A stretch of 64,000 nucleotides of DNA from an uncultured bacterium (GCA_902780525.1 CACZFL010000007.1:1-64000), one strand, 5' to 3'; counted from the first letter of the stretch, positions 1 through 8,526 are shown. Made by a program: numbers and translations. Notes: a model not told the origin generated them from the letters alone.

Positions 1-25
1 TTTTCTGATTGTCCCTTTGGTATTT

Positions 26-53
26 ATATCGGCACAATCAGAGTAAAACTTTA
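26..53 (-). promoter_or_regulatory. sigma-28 promoter for a gene beyond the left edge
   Basis: Read leftward, TAAAGTTT (53-46), a 12-nt spacer and GCCGATAT (33-26) match the flagellar sigma-28 consensus (TAAAGTTT, 11 nt, GCCGATAA), with one extra spacer base. It lies just downstream of the sigma-28 gene itself and points out of the window, so the next gene to the left is probably sigma-28 dependent. Two further copies of the motif occur at 21098-21124 and 62549-62575. Confidence 0.8.
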
Positions 54-112
54 GCAATTCACAGGCTTTATACTAAAATTGTTACATTTCGTTACATATA
101 TAAGATAGATTA

Positions 113-817
113 TTAATAATCTTCTCTTCCCCTTGATTTGAGATACTCCCTGATTTGGTTAAGTGAAAACTGGATAATACGGGTAATTCTGGATGGTGAT
201 AAACCAATCATATTTGCAATGTCTTTTGCCTGCATATTCCTGTAAAAACGATATTCAACGACAGTTCTTTCTTTTTGGGGTAATTTCGCAATAGCTTGTT
301 TAATAAGTTTACTCATTTCAACGATTTCTGCCTGTTCATCCGGCATAGCAGAAGGGTCTTTCAAGAAATCAAACGGTGAAGCGTTGTCTGTTGCCGCAGC
401 AGCTAAACCATCAATTGATAAAATAGTTTCATAAACAGCTTCACGAACTTTTGTAGGTGATATTGAGAAGCCCATATCCTCGCTTGAATCATCTTCAGCT
501 GAACCTTGTGCTGATGAGTATTCATCAGTAACGTCAAGTTCTCCGTCTTGTTTGTGTTTAAGTGTGTACCATTTATATCTGTGTCGAAGCTCATTTCGAA
601 TAGCCCACTTTACGGCAGTTCCTACGTAAGCATCATTATATCTGGCAAGCTGTTCTTCAGTCTTATCTTTAATCAATGTTTGCACAGCAATAATACCGAT
701 ACTGACCAGCTCTTCATACTCTATCATGTGGTTCGGTATACGTCTTTGCTCAACTCTTGCAATTTTTTGTACAATCGTTATGTACTGATTGATTAAAGTT
801 TTTGTATCCATCTTCAC
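113..817 (-). CDS. fliA: sigma-28 (FliA-type) RNA polymerase sigma factor
   Basis: This is a 234-residue sigma-70 family protein. Region 2 spans about residues 8-85 (core binding and -10 recognition). An acidic, serine-rich linker follows at about 95-165. Region 4 lies at about 175-230, with a helix-turn-helix around MQAKDIANMIGLSPSRITR. The short length and lack of region 1.1 fit the flagellar sigma-28 group. Position downstream of flhB and three sigma-28-type promoters in the window support FliA. The start is GTG at 817, about 11 nt after AAGG; an ATG two codons later (811) is possible. Other group 3 sigma factors cannot be fully excluded. No anti-sigma factor (FlgM) is visible here. Confidence 0.85.
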   Translation of the reverse strand: MKMDTKTLINQYITIVQKIARVEQRRIPNHMIEYEELVSIGIIAVQTLIKDKTEEQLARYNDAYVGTAVKWAIRNELRHRYKWYTLKHKQDGELDVTDEYSSAQGSAEDDSSEDMGFSISPTKVREAVYETILSIDGLAAAATDNASPFDFLKDPSAMPDEQAEIVEMSKLIKQAIAKLPQKERTVVEYRFYRNMQAKDIANMIGLSPSRITRIIQFSLNQIREYLKSRGREDY

Positions 818-906
818 TTATTAAACTAACCTTATACTATATTACCTTGATTTTGAATATTTTTCAAGATTTGAGAATACATTATATAAATGAAATTTCT
901 TTATGT

Positions 907-1971
907 TTAACCGTTATTTTTGCTTTTTAAACCATAAACAAATAACAGAATTTCTGCAACCGCTTTATAGAGTTCAGGAGGAATTTGCTGATTGATATCA
1001 ACCATTCTAAAGAGTGCGCGTGCAACAGGCGGATTATCTATTACTGGAACATTGTGTTGAACAGCTATATCGATAATTTTCTTTGCTATTAGCTCTGTTC
1101 CTTTTGCCGTAACGGTAGGAGACTGCATTGTTTCTGCGTCATATTTGAGTGCGCATGCAACATGGGTTGGGTTTCTTACAACAAAATCCGCTTCCGGAAC
1201 AGAATCCATTGCGCCCTGTTGAAGCATTTGCATACGGCGTTGTCTTAGTGCTGCTTTTACATGCGGGTCACCTTCCGAGTTTTTGTACTCATCTTTTATC
1301 TCTTTAAAAGACATTTTCTGGTCTTTCAAAAATTTCCATTTAGTCACACCGTAGTCTGCTGCAGCTATTATAATAAAAGCTATACAGGCTTTGTATATAA
1401 ATTCTACAATTAACTTTCCGAATTCTATCATTACCGCAAAATGATTATCAATTGCTGAAAGCATTAATATACTTTCCAAATGTGATTTGTAAACTGACCA
1501 GCCTACAATACCCAGTATTGCAACTTTTAAGATGTTTTTGAATAATTCAAATAGTGTTTTAACCTGAAAGAGGTTTTTGAAATATTTTGTCGGATTCAGT
1601 TTATCTAACTTTGGAACAAGTGGAGCTGTTGCAACGAGTGGACCGACCTGCATAAAATCACCTAAAATTGCTATAAATGCCGCAACAAAAAGTATTGAAC
1701 CTATAATAACTACCGAAGGAACAAGTGTATTCGTCAAAATGTATGTTATACCAATATCTTCAATATGTTTATTCGGAATTTGTTCGTACAGAGTCTTGTA
1801 TAGACCGACAATCATTCTCCAAATTATAGGTGCCATCATATTGATAAATGTAAACATAACAAGAAGTGAAAGTGCAGTTGATACGTCTTTTGACTTTACA
1901 ACCTGGCCTTCTTTTCTTGCCCTCTCCAGTTTTTGTGGTGTGGCGTCAAATTGTTTGTCTTCATCTCCCAT
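907..1971 (-). CDS. flhB: flagellar type III export protein FlhB
   Basis: FlhB is the inner-membrane component of the flagellar type III export gate that switches substrate specificity. The 354-residue protein has about four membrane segments between residues 30 and 210, then a cytoplasmic domain with the autocleavage motif NPTH at residues 267-270. Length and motif are typical. A homologous injectisome protein is possible, but the adjacent sigma-28 gene favours the flagellum. The start ATG is preceded by AGGA at good spacing. It is probably cotranscribed with fliA, 89 bp downstream. No other flagellar structural gene lies in the window. Confidence 0.93.
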   Translation of the reverse strand: MGDEDKQFDATPQKLERARKEGQVVKSKDVSTALSLLVMFTFINMMAPIIWRMIVGLYKTLYEQIPNKHIEDIGITYILTNTLVPSVVIIGSILFVAAFIAILGDFMQVGPLVATAPLVPKLDKLNPTKYFKNLFQVKTLFELFKNILKVAILGIVGWSVYKSHLESILMLSAIDNHFAVMIEFGKLIVEFIYKACIAFIIIAAADYGVTKWKFLKDQKMSFKEIKDEYKNSEGDPHVKAALRQRRMQMLQQGAMDSVPEADFVVRNPTHVACALKYDAETMQSPTVTAKGTELIAKKIIDIAVQHNVPVIDNPPVARALFRMVDINQQIPPELYKAVAEILLFVYGLKSKNNG

Positions 1972-2089
1972 TTGTGATTCCTGTTTGTCGGATTAATTAT
2001 TATATTAGCATAAAATTTCTATAATTACATTTTGTTAATTTTATAATGGTATTTATGTTAGAATATTAATTATTCTTACGGAGGCATAA

Positions 2090-2386
2090 ATGAAAAACTT
2101 TTTGTGTAGTGCATTGTTGCTTTTGATATCATTTGGTATCGGATACTCAGGTGTTATTTATTTATCGGGTAAATATGAATTAGCTGCTGTGTTTACCGCA
2201 GGAGTTCTTGTAGGTATATTCTTAATGTCATTAAAGTTAAATGTCAAAAATACCAAAATTGATATATATAAACGCGAACTTGAAAAAGAGTCAGTAACTT
2301 CCGATAAAAATTCTGCACGGGTAAAAGTTCTTGAGTCAAAAATCGAAGTGTTGGAAAAAGCGTTAGAAAATGCTTTAAAAAAGTAA
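2090..2386 (+). CDS. small membrane protein, LapA-like topology
   Basis: The 98-residue protein has two hydrophobic segments (about residues 4-24 and 30-48) and a charged C-terminal helix (about 55-97) with coiled-coil character. This matches LapA/DUF1049-domain proteins, which in proteobacteria help couple lipopolysaccharide assembly. The similarity is in topology and not in a diagnostic motif, so the assignment is tentative. GGAGG sits correctly before the ATG. It is divergent from flhB, with 118 bp between the starts. Confidence 0.55.
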   Translation: MKNFLCSALLLLISFGIGYSGVIYLSGKYELAAVFTAGVLVGIFLMSLKLNVKNTKIDIYKRELEKESVTSDKNSARVKVLESKIEVLEKALENALKK

Positions 2387-2421
2387 TTGTAAATTTTTTG
2401 TATATCGTTTTTTTGTAACAA

Positions 2422-2450
2422 TTGCTCCATTAATGATTATATTGTAAAAT
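2422..2450 (+). promoter_or_regulatory. sigma-70-type promoter for the 97-residue protein gene
   Basis: TTGCTC (2422-2427), 17 nt and TAAAAT (2445-2450) are preceded by TG at the extended -10 position. The predicted start lies just before the AAAGGGG ribosome-binding site. Confidence 0.5.
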
Positions 2451-2470
2451 TATTACAAAGGGGTGTTTAT

Positions 2471-2764
2471 ATGCGAGTGAGTAAAATTAGTGTTAACTAT
2501 CAGCCACGTATCTATTCCGTTTCGTACAATAATGTTAAATATTATCAGCAAAATAAACCCGAACAGCCCGTAAATGCCGTTAGTTTTAATGGTAAATTCG
2601 GAGCTTGGGTTGGTGGTATTGTTGGTGCGGCAGCAGTAGTTGCAACTGCAATAGCAACAGCACCTGTTGCTGCTTGTCTTGCAGGAGGCGGAGCAATTAT
2701 CGGTGCAATTGGCGGGTCGGTTGCTGAAGATGCCGTAAATGGGGAAGAAGATAAAAATAAATAG
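2471..2764 (+). CDS. small glycine/alanine-rich membrane protein, unknown function
   Basis: The 97-residue protein has a polar, Asn/Tyr-rich N-terminal third ending in AVSFNGKFG (residues 36-44). A strongly hydrophobic Gly/Ala-rich stretch follows (about 45-87), resembling a glycine-zipper membrane hairpin, and the tail is acidic. AAAGGGG lies 7 nt before the ATG. No family is recognised. The VSFNG tag resembles short N-terminal motifs in the LOG-family protein (ITFRG) and the 50-residue protein (TTFNG) in this window. Confidence 0.65.
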   Translation: MRVSKISVNYQPRIYSVSYNNVKYYQQNKPEQPVNAVSFNGKFGAWVGGIVGAAAVVATAIATAPVAACLAGGGAIIGAIGGSVAEDAVNGEEDKNK

Positions 2765-2788
2765 CCAGACTTATTGTTGCATTTGATA

Positions 2789-3793
2789 CTATTCACAAAT
2801 ATCCAATATATGTTTGGCATCAGATTCGTTACGTCCAACTATTGCGTCGTCTAAATTATGACGTTCCAAATATGATTTGAGTACACTTTTGTATTCATTT
2901 TTTATTGGTACATATTGGTCGTTCCCTCTTACGTATCTAAACCAGCCGCCGTGCTCATTTGTGCCTGCTATACATAATTGAGGAAGTCCGTTTTTGTCAA
3001 TAAAAATGTGGAAATCGCACCCTGAAAATTCTCTTCCGACAGTACGAGGTGTTCTTATACACCAATTACTTCCTTGAGATAATACTGATACAAAATCTTT
3101 AATTTTATTAAATAATCCAGGGCTGCGATCCGCTTCCGCCCAATCAGGTACTCTTAGGCTAAACCATTTCCCGCGAACTCCGTTTTCGCACACTTCTTCT
3201 GTTTTAACATTCAAAGATGAATCAAATTCTCTGATTAGTTTATAATATACTTTTTTAAATGATGCACCTGTTTTTTTTGTTTCACGCACAGCATCTGAAA
3301 GTATTTTTCGATTTATAATCGGAGCTAATTGCATATTTTTTTCTGATAAGTCTTCAACAACTGATCTTAGTATCTTTAATTTTAAAAACGGATTTTGGTT
3401 GCAGTCTATGTTGTTATCAAGCAGTTCTGCCCAAGATTTGACTACTTTATTTCTTTCGCGCTCGATTATATGTTCATCAAGCATAAAGGACTTATAGTTT
3501 TTATTTCTTAGTTCATTAAATTTATTTAATGCCCATTCTTTCATTTTTTCTGAATCACCCCAAATCTCATGCGGCAATTCTTTCCTGTACGCTTCAATTA
3601 TCTCCCGTTCAGGGCCTTTTATATGCTGCATAGAACGTAAGCCTGAGAGTTCAGAGTAAGTTTTCTTAAATACTTCTTTTACATCAGCAGGTGTATATTT
3701 AAGAGTGCTTGTTTTAATGTTGCTTTCTTTAGTTCCTGTAATAATTGTCCTTTTAGGCAATGCTCTTATTAGATTTACGCACAAATTGCTCAT
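2789..3793 (-). CDS. conserved-looking hypothetical protein
   Basis: This 334-residue soluble protein has no signal peptide or membrane segment. Residues about 40-190 are charged and helical. A more structured core follows at about 205-310, with SQGSNWCIRTP, FHIFIDKNGLPQLCIAG and GGWFRYV segments that look like a small alpha/beta domain with exposed Cys and His residues. I do not recognise the family. GGGGA lies 7 nt before the ATG. It converges on the 97-residue gene (24 bp apart) and is divergent from clpP. Confidence 0.7.
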   Translation of the reverse strand: MSNLCVNLIRALPKRTIITGTKESNIKTSTLKYTPADVKEVFKKTYSELSGLRSMQHIKGPEREIIEAYRKELPHEIWGDSEKMKEWALNKFNELRNKNYKSFMLDEHIIERERNKVVKSWAELLDNNIDCNQNPFLKLKILRSVVEDLSEKNMQLAPIINRKILSDAVRETKKTGASFKKVYYKLIREFDSSLNVKTEEVCENGVRGKWFSLRVPDWAEADRSPGLFNKIKDFVSVLSQGSNWCIRTPRTVGREFSGCDFHIFIDKNGLPQLCIAGTNEHGGWFRYVRGNDQYVPIKNEYKSVLKSYLERHNLDDAIVGRNESDAKHILDICE

Positions 3794-3843
3794 ATAAATT
3801 CCCCATCGTTACTATCTATTTAAAGTATTTTTTGTTAAATAAA

Positions 3844-3872
3844 TTGCTAAATAACGTGATTTATTGTAAAAT
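3844..3872 (+). promoter_or_regulatory. sigma-70-type promoter of clpP
   Basis: TTGCTA (3844-3849), 17 nt and TAAAAT (3867-3872) carry TG directly before the -10, the same arrangement as at 2422-2450 and 9778-9806. The predicted leader is about 70 nt. Confidence 0.5.
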
Positions 3873-3948
3873 TATCTTAACATAGGTGTAAATATAATTA
3901 AATTTATATTTGCAAATACAGCATAAATGTTTTGTTAGGAGAGATTAT

Positions 3949-4554
3949 ATGACTGAAGAGATTAAAAAAATCGTAGATTATGTTCCGACGGTTATTGAAC
4001 AATCATCAAGGGGTGAAAAATCATTTGATATTTTTTCAAGATTATTAAGAGAAAGAATAATATTTTTGGGGACTGAAATTGATGACGATGTTGCAAACTC
4101 AATTGTTGCACAGATGTTGCTGCTTGATAGTGAAAATCCTGAAAAAGATATCATGCTTTATATTAACTCACCAGGCGGAAGCGTAACTGCAGGTTTCGCT
4201 ATCTATGATACAATGCAGCATATTAGAGCTGACGTTCAAACAATTTGTCTTGGTCAGGCTGCATCAATGGGTGCTTTCCTTCTTTCCAGCGGTGCAAAAG
4301 GAAAGAGAATGGCTCTTCCTCATTCAAGAATAATGATTCACCAACCTTTAGGCGGTGCAAGAGGCCAAGCTACCGATATTGAAATTGAAGCAAAAGAAAT
4401 CTTAAGAATGAAAGAACTTTTAATCAGAATAATGGCAGATAATGCAGGTCAGGATTTTGAAAAAGTTAAAGCTGACTGTGAAAGAGACCACTTCTTATCA
4501 GCTCAGGAATCTGTTGAATACGGTCTTATTGATAAGGTCGTTACTCAGGTTTAA
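3949..4554 (+). CDS. clpP: ATP-dependent Clp protease proteolytic subunit ClpP
   Basis: ClpP is the serine peptidase ring of the cytoplasmic Clp protease. It degrades unfolded or tagged substrates delivered by ClpX or ClpA/C. The 201-residue protein shows the triad Ser106 (in GQAASMGAF), His131 (in MIHQPLGG) and Asp180 (in [10 protein letters not shown]). The start at 3949 is chosen because AGGAGA precedes this ATG at normal spacing and the protein then has standard ClpP length. An upstream in-frame TTG at 3910 would add 13 unlikely residues. No clpX follows; metK is next, after a terminator. Confidence 0.97.
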   Translation: MTEEIKKIVDYVPTVIEQSSRGEKSFDIFSRLLRERIIFLGTEIDDDVANSIVAQMLLLDSENPEKDIMLYINSPGGSVTAGFAIYDTMQHIRADVQTICLGQAASMGAFLLSSGAKGKRMALPHSRIMIHQPLGGARGQATDIEIEAKEILRMKELLIRIMADNAGQDFEKVKADCERDHFLSAQESVEYGLIDKVVTQV

Positions 4555-4577
4555 TCAATTATTATTACAAATGTTAC

Positions 4578-4616
4578 AAAATCAACGGTTGTATCTATTA
4601 CAATCGTTGATTTTTT
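4578..4616 (+). terminator. rho-independent terminator after clpP
   Basis: An interrupted stem (AAAATCAACG with CGTTGATTTT, then TTGTA with TACAA) closes a 5-nt loop and is followed by a T run. The 3' arm also contains the -35 box of the metK promoter. Confidence 0.8.
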
Positions 4617-4635
4617 ATATTCTCCATACTACAAT
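4607..4635 (+). promoter_or_regulatory. sigma-70-type promoter of metK
   Basis: TTGATT (4607-4612), 17 nt and TACAAT (4630-4635). The -35 box overlaps the clpP terminator. Transcription from about 4642 gives a leader of about 63 nt containing the pseudoknot at 4651-4694. Confidence 0.55.
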
Positions 4636-4650
4636 ATTGCTAATGTAAAA

Positions 4651-4694
4651 ACCGGGTCGGAATTAAAAACCTTACCGGTAACAATAAATTAAGG
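4651..4694 (+). promoter_or_regulatory. candidate pseudoknot regulating metK translation
   Basis: ACCGG (4651-4655) can pair with CCGGT (4675-4679). CCTTA in the loop (4670-4674) can pair with TAAGG (4690-4694), which is the Shine-Dalgarno of metK. Together these form an H-type pseudoknot with directly abutting helices. An extra GGTC/GACC pairing (4655-4658 with 4696-4699) is possible. The topology resembles SAM-II and SAM/SAH riboswitches, but I do not recognise their conserved bases. Confidence 0.45.
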
Positions 4695-4704
4695 AGACCG
4701 AAAT

Positions 4705-5976
4705 ATGACATCAAAAGCTTATTTATTTACGTCCGAATCAGTTACTGAAGGACACCCCGACAAAGTATGCGATCAGATTTCTGATGCTATTTTGGATGAA
4801 TTTTTATCAAAAGATTCAACAAGCCGTGTTGCCGCTGAAACAACTGCTACAACAGGTATGGTTCTTGTTTGCGGCGAAATAACATCTAATTGTTATGTCG
4901 ATATTCCTCAAATTGTTAGAAATACTATCAAAAATATCGGATATACCGGTTCAGCAGGCGGCGGTTTTGATGCTGATACCTGTGCTGTATTAACAAGTAT
5001 TGACGAACAATCTGTTGATATTGCAGGTGGTGTTAATAAAGCATTAGAAAGCAGAAGTGAAAATGCTGATACTTCTTCAAATGAAACTTCAGATATTGGT
5101 GCAGGTGATCAGGGTATTATGTTTGGTTATGCTTGTAATGAAACATCCGAACTTATGCCGTTACCTATCAGCCTGGCTCATAAACTTTCATACAGGCTTG
5201 CTCAGGTTAGAAAAGAAGGTATATTATCATATTTAAGGCCGGACGGTAAATCTCAGGTAACTGTTGAATATTCTGACGGAAAGCCTAGCAGAATACATAC
5301 AGTTCTGATTTCTACTCAACATTCACCTGATATTAACGGAATAAGTGATAACTCAAAAATTCAGTCAATTATTTCATCTGATCTGAAGAAGTATGTAATT
5401 GATTTTGTATTTGAGACTGAATCTATTAAACCGGACAGTGATACAATTATTTTAATCAACCCGTCAGGAAGGTTTGTCGTTGGCGGTCCTCAGGGTGATA
5501 CGGGTTTAACCGGACGTAAAATCATTGTTGATACATATGGCGGATATTCTCGTCACGGCGGCGGAGCATTCTCCGGCAAAGATCCTACGAAGGTTGACCG
5601 CTCAGCTGCTTATGCAGCAAGATATGTTGCGAAAAATATTGTAGCAGCAGGACTTGCCGAAAAATGTGAAATTGAACTTGCATACGCAATAGGTAAAGCT
5701 GAACCTGTTTCAATCTTTGTTGATACTTTTGGTACTGGAAAAATTTCAGATGACGATATATCAAATATTATCAGCATGAATTTTGACCTCAGACCTTCAG
5801 CTATTATTAAAAACTTTGACTTAAGAAACCTTCCGGCAAAAAATGGCGGTAAGTTCTATCAAAAACTTGCAGCATATGGTCATGTGGGGAGAACTGATAT
5901 TGTTCTTCCTTGGGAACAGCTTGATAAGGTTGAGCTCCTAAAAAAGTCATTAAATAACTCTTATGCTATGTGCTAG
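4705..5976 (+). CDS. metK: S-adenosylmethionine synthetase
   Basis: MetK makes S-adenosylmethionine from methionine and ATP in the cytoplasm. The 423-residue protein carries the N-terminal [21 protein letters not shown] motif region (His17, Asp19), [12 protein letters not shown] and the glycine-rich [26 protein letters not shown] region, all typical. It is somewhat longer than common bacterial versions (about 385-400). AAGGAG precedes the ATG and is predicted to be sequestered by the leader pseudoknot, suggesting feedback control by its product. It is monocistronic, bounded by terminators. Confidence 0.97.
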   Translation: MTSKAYLFTSESVTEGHPDKVCDQISDAILDEFLSKDSTSRVAAETTATTGMVLVCGEITSNCYVDIPQIVRNTIKNIGYTGSAGGGFDADTCAVLTSIDEQSVDIAGGVNKALESRSENADTSSNETSDIGAGDQGIMFGYACNETSELMPLPISLAHKLSYRLAQVRKEGILSYLRPDGKSQVTVEYSDGKPSRIHTVLISTQHSPDINGISDNSKIQSIISSDLKKYVIDFVFETESIKPDSDTIILINPSGRFVVGGPQGDTGLTGRKIIVDTYGGYSRHGGGAFSGKDPTKVDRSAAYAARYVAKNIVAAGLAEKCEIELAYAIGKAEPVSIFVDTFGTGKISDDDISNIISMNFDLRPSAIIKNFDLRNLPAKNGGKFYQKLAAYGHVGRTDIVLPWEQLDKVELLKKSLNNSYAMC

Positions 5977-5992
5977 GAGTTATCTGTATTAT

Positions 5993-6023
5993 AAAAAACC
6001 TTCTCGGGAGAGAAGGTTTTTTT
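5993..6023. terminator. bidirectional terminator between metK and the LOG-family gene
   Basis: Perfect stem CCTTCTC/GAGAAGG with loop GGGA, flanked by six A on the left and seven T on the right, so it can serve both convergent genes. Confidence 0.9.
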
Positions 6024-6026
6024 ATT

Positions 6027-6653
6027 TTAAATATTTTTGTTTATTTCATCAATGCTGTCAACTATTGTATAAAGTTCTTCTGGCTGACAGTTTATTAATC
6101 CGCTTTTGTGTAAGGTATGATATTGTTCATCTAATCCTTTAAAATAATTTCTTCCAACTAAAATTATTTTTTTCTTATTTTCAATATCACCGTAATAATT
6201 TTTTGTTATCAACGTTGCTGCTTCCTGTAGTGTTGTAACACTACCTGGAAAAATCAGCATTGTATCTGCGACTTCAGCAAATTTGTCAATTCTGTCAGAC
6301 TCACTTACGGCAGAAGTTAGCATTATGCAATTTTCCGTATCTTCGTTTCCCCAGCGTTTATCTGTAACAATACCGAGATTTTGAACAGGTTTGCCTTCAG
6401 AGTTTTTCTGTGAATATTTAACTCCTGCAAAATGCGCAGCACCCATTACACCTGTTGTGCCGCAACCGTGAACAATTTTTTTCCCGCTTAGCATAAGTCC
6501 TTTTACAACATTAGAGCATAAATCCATGTAATTCATTATTTTATCCGATGCTCTTGAGCTCCCTAATACTGCAATAGTGTTTTTCTTTGAGGATTCTGTT
6601 TTGTATATCTGCGGAATGTTCTTTGGAATATATCCCCGAAATGTTATTTGCAT
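6027..6653 (-). CDS. LOG-family (Rossmann-fold) protein, divergent
   Basis: The 208-residue protein has the fold of the LOG/TIGR00730 family, often misnamed lysine decarboxylase. Members with the full motif hydrolyse nucleoside 5'-monophosphates such as cytokinin ribotides. Visible elements are IAVLGSS (nucleotide-binding start), HGCGTTGVMGAA (compare GGGxxGLMG) and FPGSVTTLQEA in place of the usual PGGxGTxxE. The altered motif leaves catalytic competence open. The N-terminus begins MQITFRGY, like other short SFxG/TFxG tags here. There is no Shine-Dalgarno, and a TATAAT box lies exactly 6 nt before the ATG, suggesting a leaderless mRNA. Confidence 0.75.
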   Translation of the reverse strand: MQITFRGYIPKNIPQIYKTESSKKNTIAVLGSSRASDKIMNYMDLCSNVVKGLMLSGKKIVHGCGTTGVMGAAHFAGVKYSQKNSEGKPVQNLGIVTDKRWGNEDTENCIMLTSAVSESDRIDKFAEVADTMLIFPGSVTTLQEAATLITKNYYGDIENKKKIILVGRNYFKGLDEQYHTLHKSGLINCQPEELYTIVDSIDEINKNI

Positions 6654-6659
6654 AGTTCG

Positions 6660-6665
6660 ATTATA
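6660..6665 (-). promoter_or_regulatory. -10 box placing the LOG-family mRNA start at its ATG
   Basis: Read leftward, TATAAT (6665-6660) is followed by six nucleotides and the ATG at 6653. No ribosome-binding site fits between, so transcription would begin at or next to the start codon. Confidence 0.6.
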
Positions 6666-6772
6666 TTATAAAAGAATTGTTTAGATTGTAAAAATTATTT
6701 CACATTTAATGACAAATTTTTATGATTTATATATTATAGTAGTATAAAAGGGAATAAAGGAGTTTGGGCTAA

Positions 6773-7249
6773 ATGGCTAACAAAAAGATAGAAACGGTTA
6801 ATCCGATGCAGAGCAGTTTGTCTACCGAAGACGATGTGTTTATGTCACTTTCAACATCAGCACTTCTTGCTCGCAGTGCTGTCCCGTATTCACACAGAAG
6901 AATTGCTGATAACTATGTAATAATCAAACGCGTTTATCGTTTTCAGGCTGTTCAAAGCAGAATATCTAATGCTGAGCTTCAGCTTCTTAAAAAATATGAT
7001 TTTAATACTCTTGAATTCTCAACAATTAAACAGGTTAATGAAGAGCTTTCATATCTTAAAAAATGGTCAACATCAAGTAATGAACTTCTTAGAAAAGATG
7101 CCGACCAGCTGCTTCAAATCAGATGTAAAGAGCTTAAGTATATAGTCGCAAGCCGATATTCAACTGTAACAAACGAACTTTATAACGGTTATAAGGCTTT
7201 AGAAAGATATTTTGAAGAAATCTCTAAATTTTATTCGCCGATTTGTTAA
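6773..7249 (+). CDS. hypothetical helical protein
   Basis: The 158-residue soluble protein is predicted largely alpha-helical from about residue 25 on (many Leu, Lys, Glu and Arg). It has no signal peptide, membrane segment or recognised motif. AAAGGAG lies about 10 nt before the ATG. The next gene starts 64 nt downstream on the same strand with its own ribosome-binding site, so the two may be cotranscribed, followed by the terminator at 8080-8111. Confidence 0.65.
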   Translation: MANKKIETVNPMQSSLSTEDDVFMSLSTSALLARSAVPYSHRRIADNYVIIKRVYRFQAVQSRISNAELQLLKKYDFNTLEFSTIKQVNEELSYLKKWSTSSNELLRKDADQLLQIRCKELKYIVASRYSTVTNELYNGYKALERYFEEISKFYSPIC

Positions 7250-7313
7250 AATTTCTTAATATTTAGGCAAATTTCAGCATTCAATGGTTTTATACCAATT
7301 GAAAGGTTGTAGT

Positions 7314-8057
7314 ATGCAAATTTTTTCGGCAAATATAACTAATAATAACAATGTATTCGGACATAATAACCCCTGGGCTGACAGTCCTTATAAACGCAAT
7401 CAACAGGTGTTAGTAGGTCTTACTACTGCAGCCGGAGTGTTTGCAGGTATGGCATGCCATGCAAAATATAAAGGATATTCGCTTAATCCAACAAAAATGT
7501 TTAAAAATATTAAAAATTCATATTGGGGAAAAGTTGAATTTGATGATAAACCCGTTATTATTATTGGTGCAGGTTCATGCTTAGGCGGTTTAACCGGCGG
7601 GTACTTAATAGATAAGGACAAAGAAAACCGTAAAGCAAAAATGAGAGAAACATTGTTACAAATGACTAATATCTCTCTGCCAATTATTTTTACGACAAGG
7701 TTGGCAAAATGGGGTCAGAATTTAGGAAACAAATACTGGGATAAAAACCGTCCAAAAGAGTTACATACTTTTAGAACGAAAGTTCCGCAAGGAATATTTG
7801 CTATGGCAGGCTTAATTGCCGGAGTATTTACGGCTAATGTAGTAGCAAATAAGATTAATGAACATTTATTCCGTCAAGGAAAAGGCAGACCTGTTCAAGC
7901 AAGTGATTTTTCTGCCCATTTGGATGATATTTGTGTAGCGGCAAGGCAGGTAAGTAATTCTAAAATAACCGATTATATACAAAAATTAGTGCCGATTGCA
8001 TTAATGGTTGCGGGTAATGAAGTTGGCAATACAACCGTAGCTAATGCTGATTCATAG
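7314..8057 (+). CDS. hypothetical multi-pass membrane protein
   Basis: The 247-residue protein starts at the ATG preceded by AAAGG at 8 nt; an in-frame upstream start at 7284 lacks a site. After an Asn-rich N-terminus there are about four hydrophobic segments: VLVGLTTAAGVFAGMACHA, VIIIGAGSCLGGLTGGYLI, ISLPIIFTTRLA and FAMAGLIAGVFTANVVA. A weaker one lies near the C-terminus. Between the first two is a short basic region. No family is recognised. A strong hairpin terminator follows. Confidence 0.65.
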   Translation: MQIFSANITNNNNVFGHNNPWADSPYKRNQQVLVGLTTAAGVFAGMACHAKYKGYSLNPTKMFKNIKNSYWGKVEFDDKPVIIIGAGSCLGGLTGGYLIDKDKENRKAKMRETLLQMTNISLPIIFTTRLAKWGQNLGNKYWDKNRPKELHTFRTKVPQGIFAMAGLIAGVFTANVVANKINEHLFRQGKGRPVQASDFSAHLDDICVAARQVSNSKITDYIQKLVPIALMVAGNEVGNTTVANADS

Positions 8058-8079
8058 AAATATAAAAATTTTCATTATA

Positions 8080-8111
8080 AAGCGGTAAAATTATGTTCAA
8101 TTTTACCGCTT
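8080..8111. terminator. hairpin terminator between convergent genes
   Basis: A 13-bp perfect stem (AAGCGGTAAAATT with AATTTTACCGCTT) has a 6-nt loop. The flanks are AT-rich rather than a clean T run. It sits between the convergent 7314-8057 and 8153-8305 genes. Confidence 0.65.
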
Positions 8112-8152
8112 ATAAAAATTATTGTACCCCTTGTCTTTTCCCAAAATATAAA

Positions 8153-8305
8153 CTATGCAAGCCCTAAAGCTTTTCTATACCAAGAAAAAGACTCTAATTC
8201 TGAACCATTAAACGTTGTTTTTACCTGCTGTTTTCTCAGGTAATTTTCGAATTCATCATTAAATGTTGATTTAACTGTTTTTGATTCGTTAGAGACGATT
8301 TTCAT
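8153..8305 (-). CDS. small protein of 50 residues, unknown function
   Basis: A short ORF with a strong ribosome-binding site (AGGAGAAGG) before its ATG encodes 50 residues beginning MKIVSNESKTVKS and ending RKALGLA. It is charged, soluble and carries two TFN motifs, STFNDEFEN and TTFNGSELE. The good initiation region, an otherwise empty stretch and a flanking terminator make it likely real. The TTFNG motif resembles tags in other small proteins of this window. No family is recognised. Confidence 0.6.
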   Translation of the reverse strand: MKIVSNESKTVKSTFNDEFENYLRKQQVKTTFNGSELESFSWYRKALGLA

Positions 8306-8526
8306 GTTTTCCTTCTCCTATGTTAATAACACACAATAAATATATAAAATTTGATCTGTTTACAGTTAATAATCTACATTTTATGTTTAAATTCTAGCAT
8401 GATATTACATGCCGGGCAATAATATTGTTAAGAAATATAACTAAATTTGACAAAAATCATTCTCAAGAGTAATTACTCTACTAGTTATATAGAATAATCA
8501 GATGATGATTTTCTGCTCATAATTAT

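Noticed and set aside
7152-7159. GCCGATAT inside the 158-residue gene as another sigma-28 site
   Set aside because: There is no TAAA element 15-16 nt upstream, and it lies within a coding sequence with no gene suitably placed downstream.
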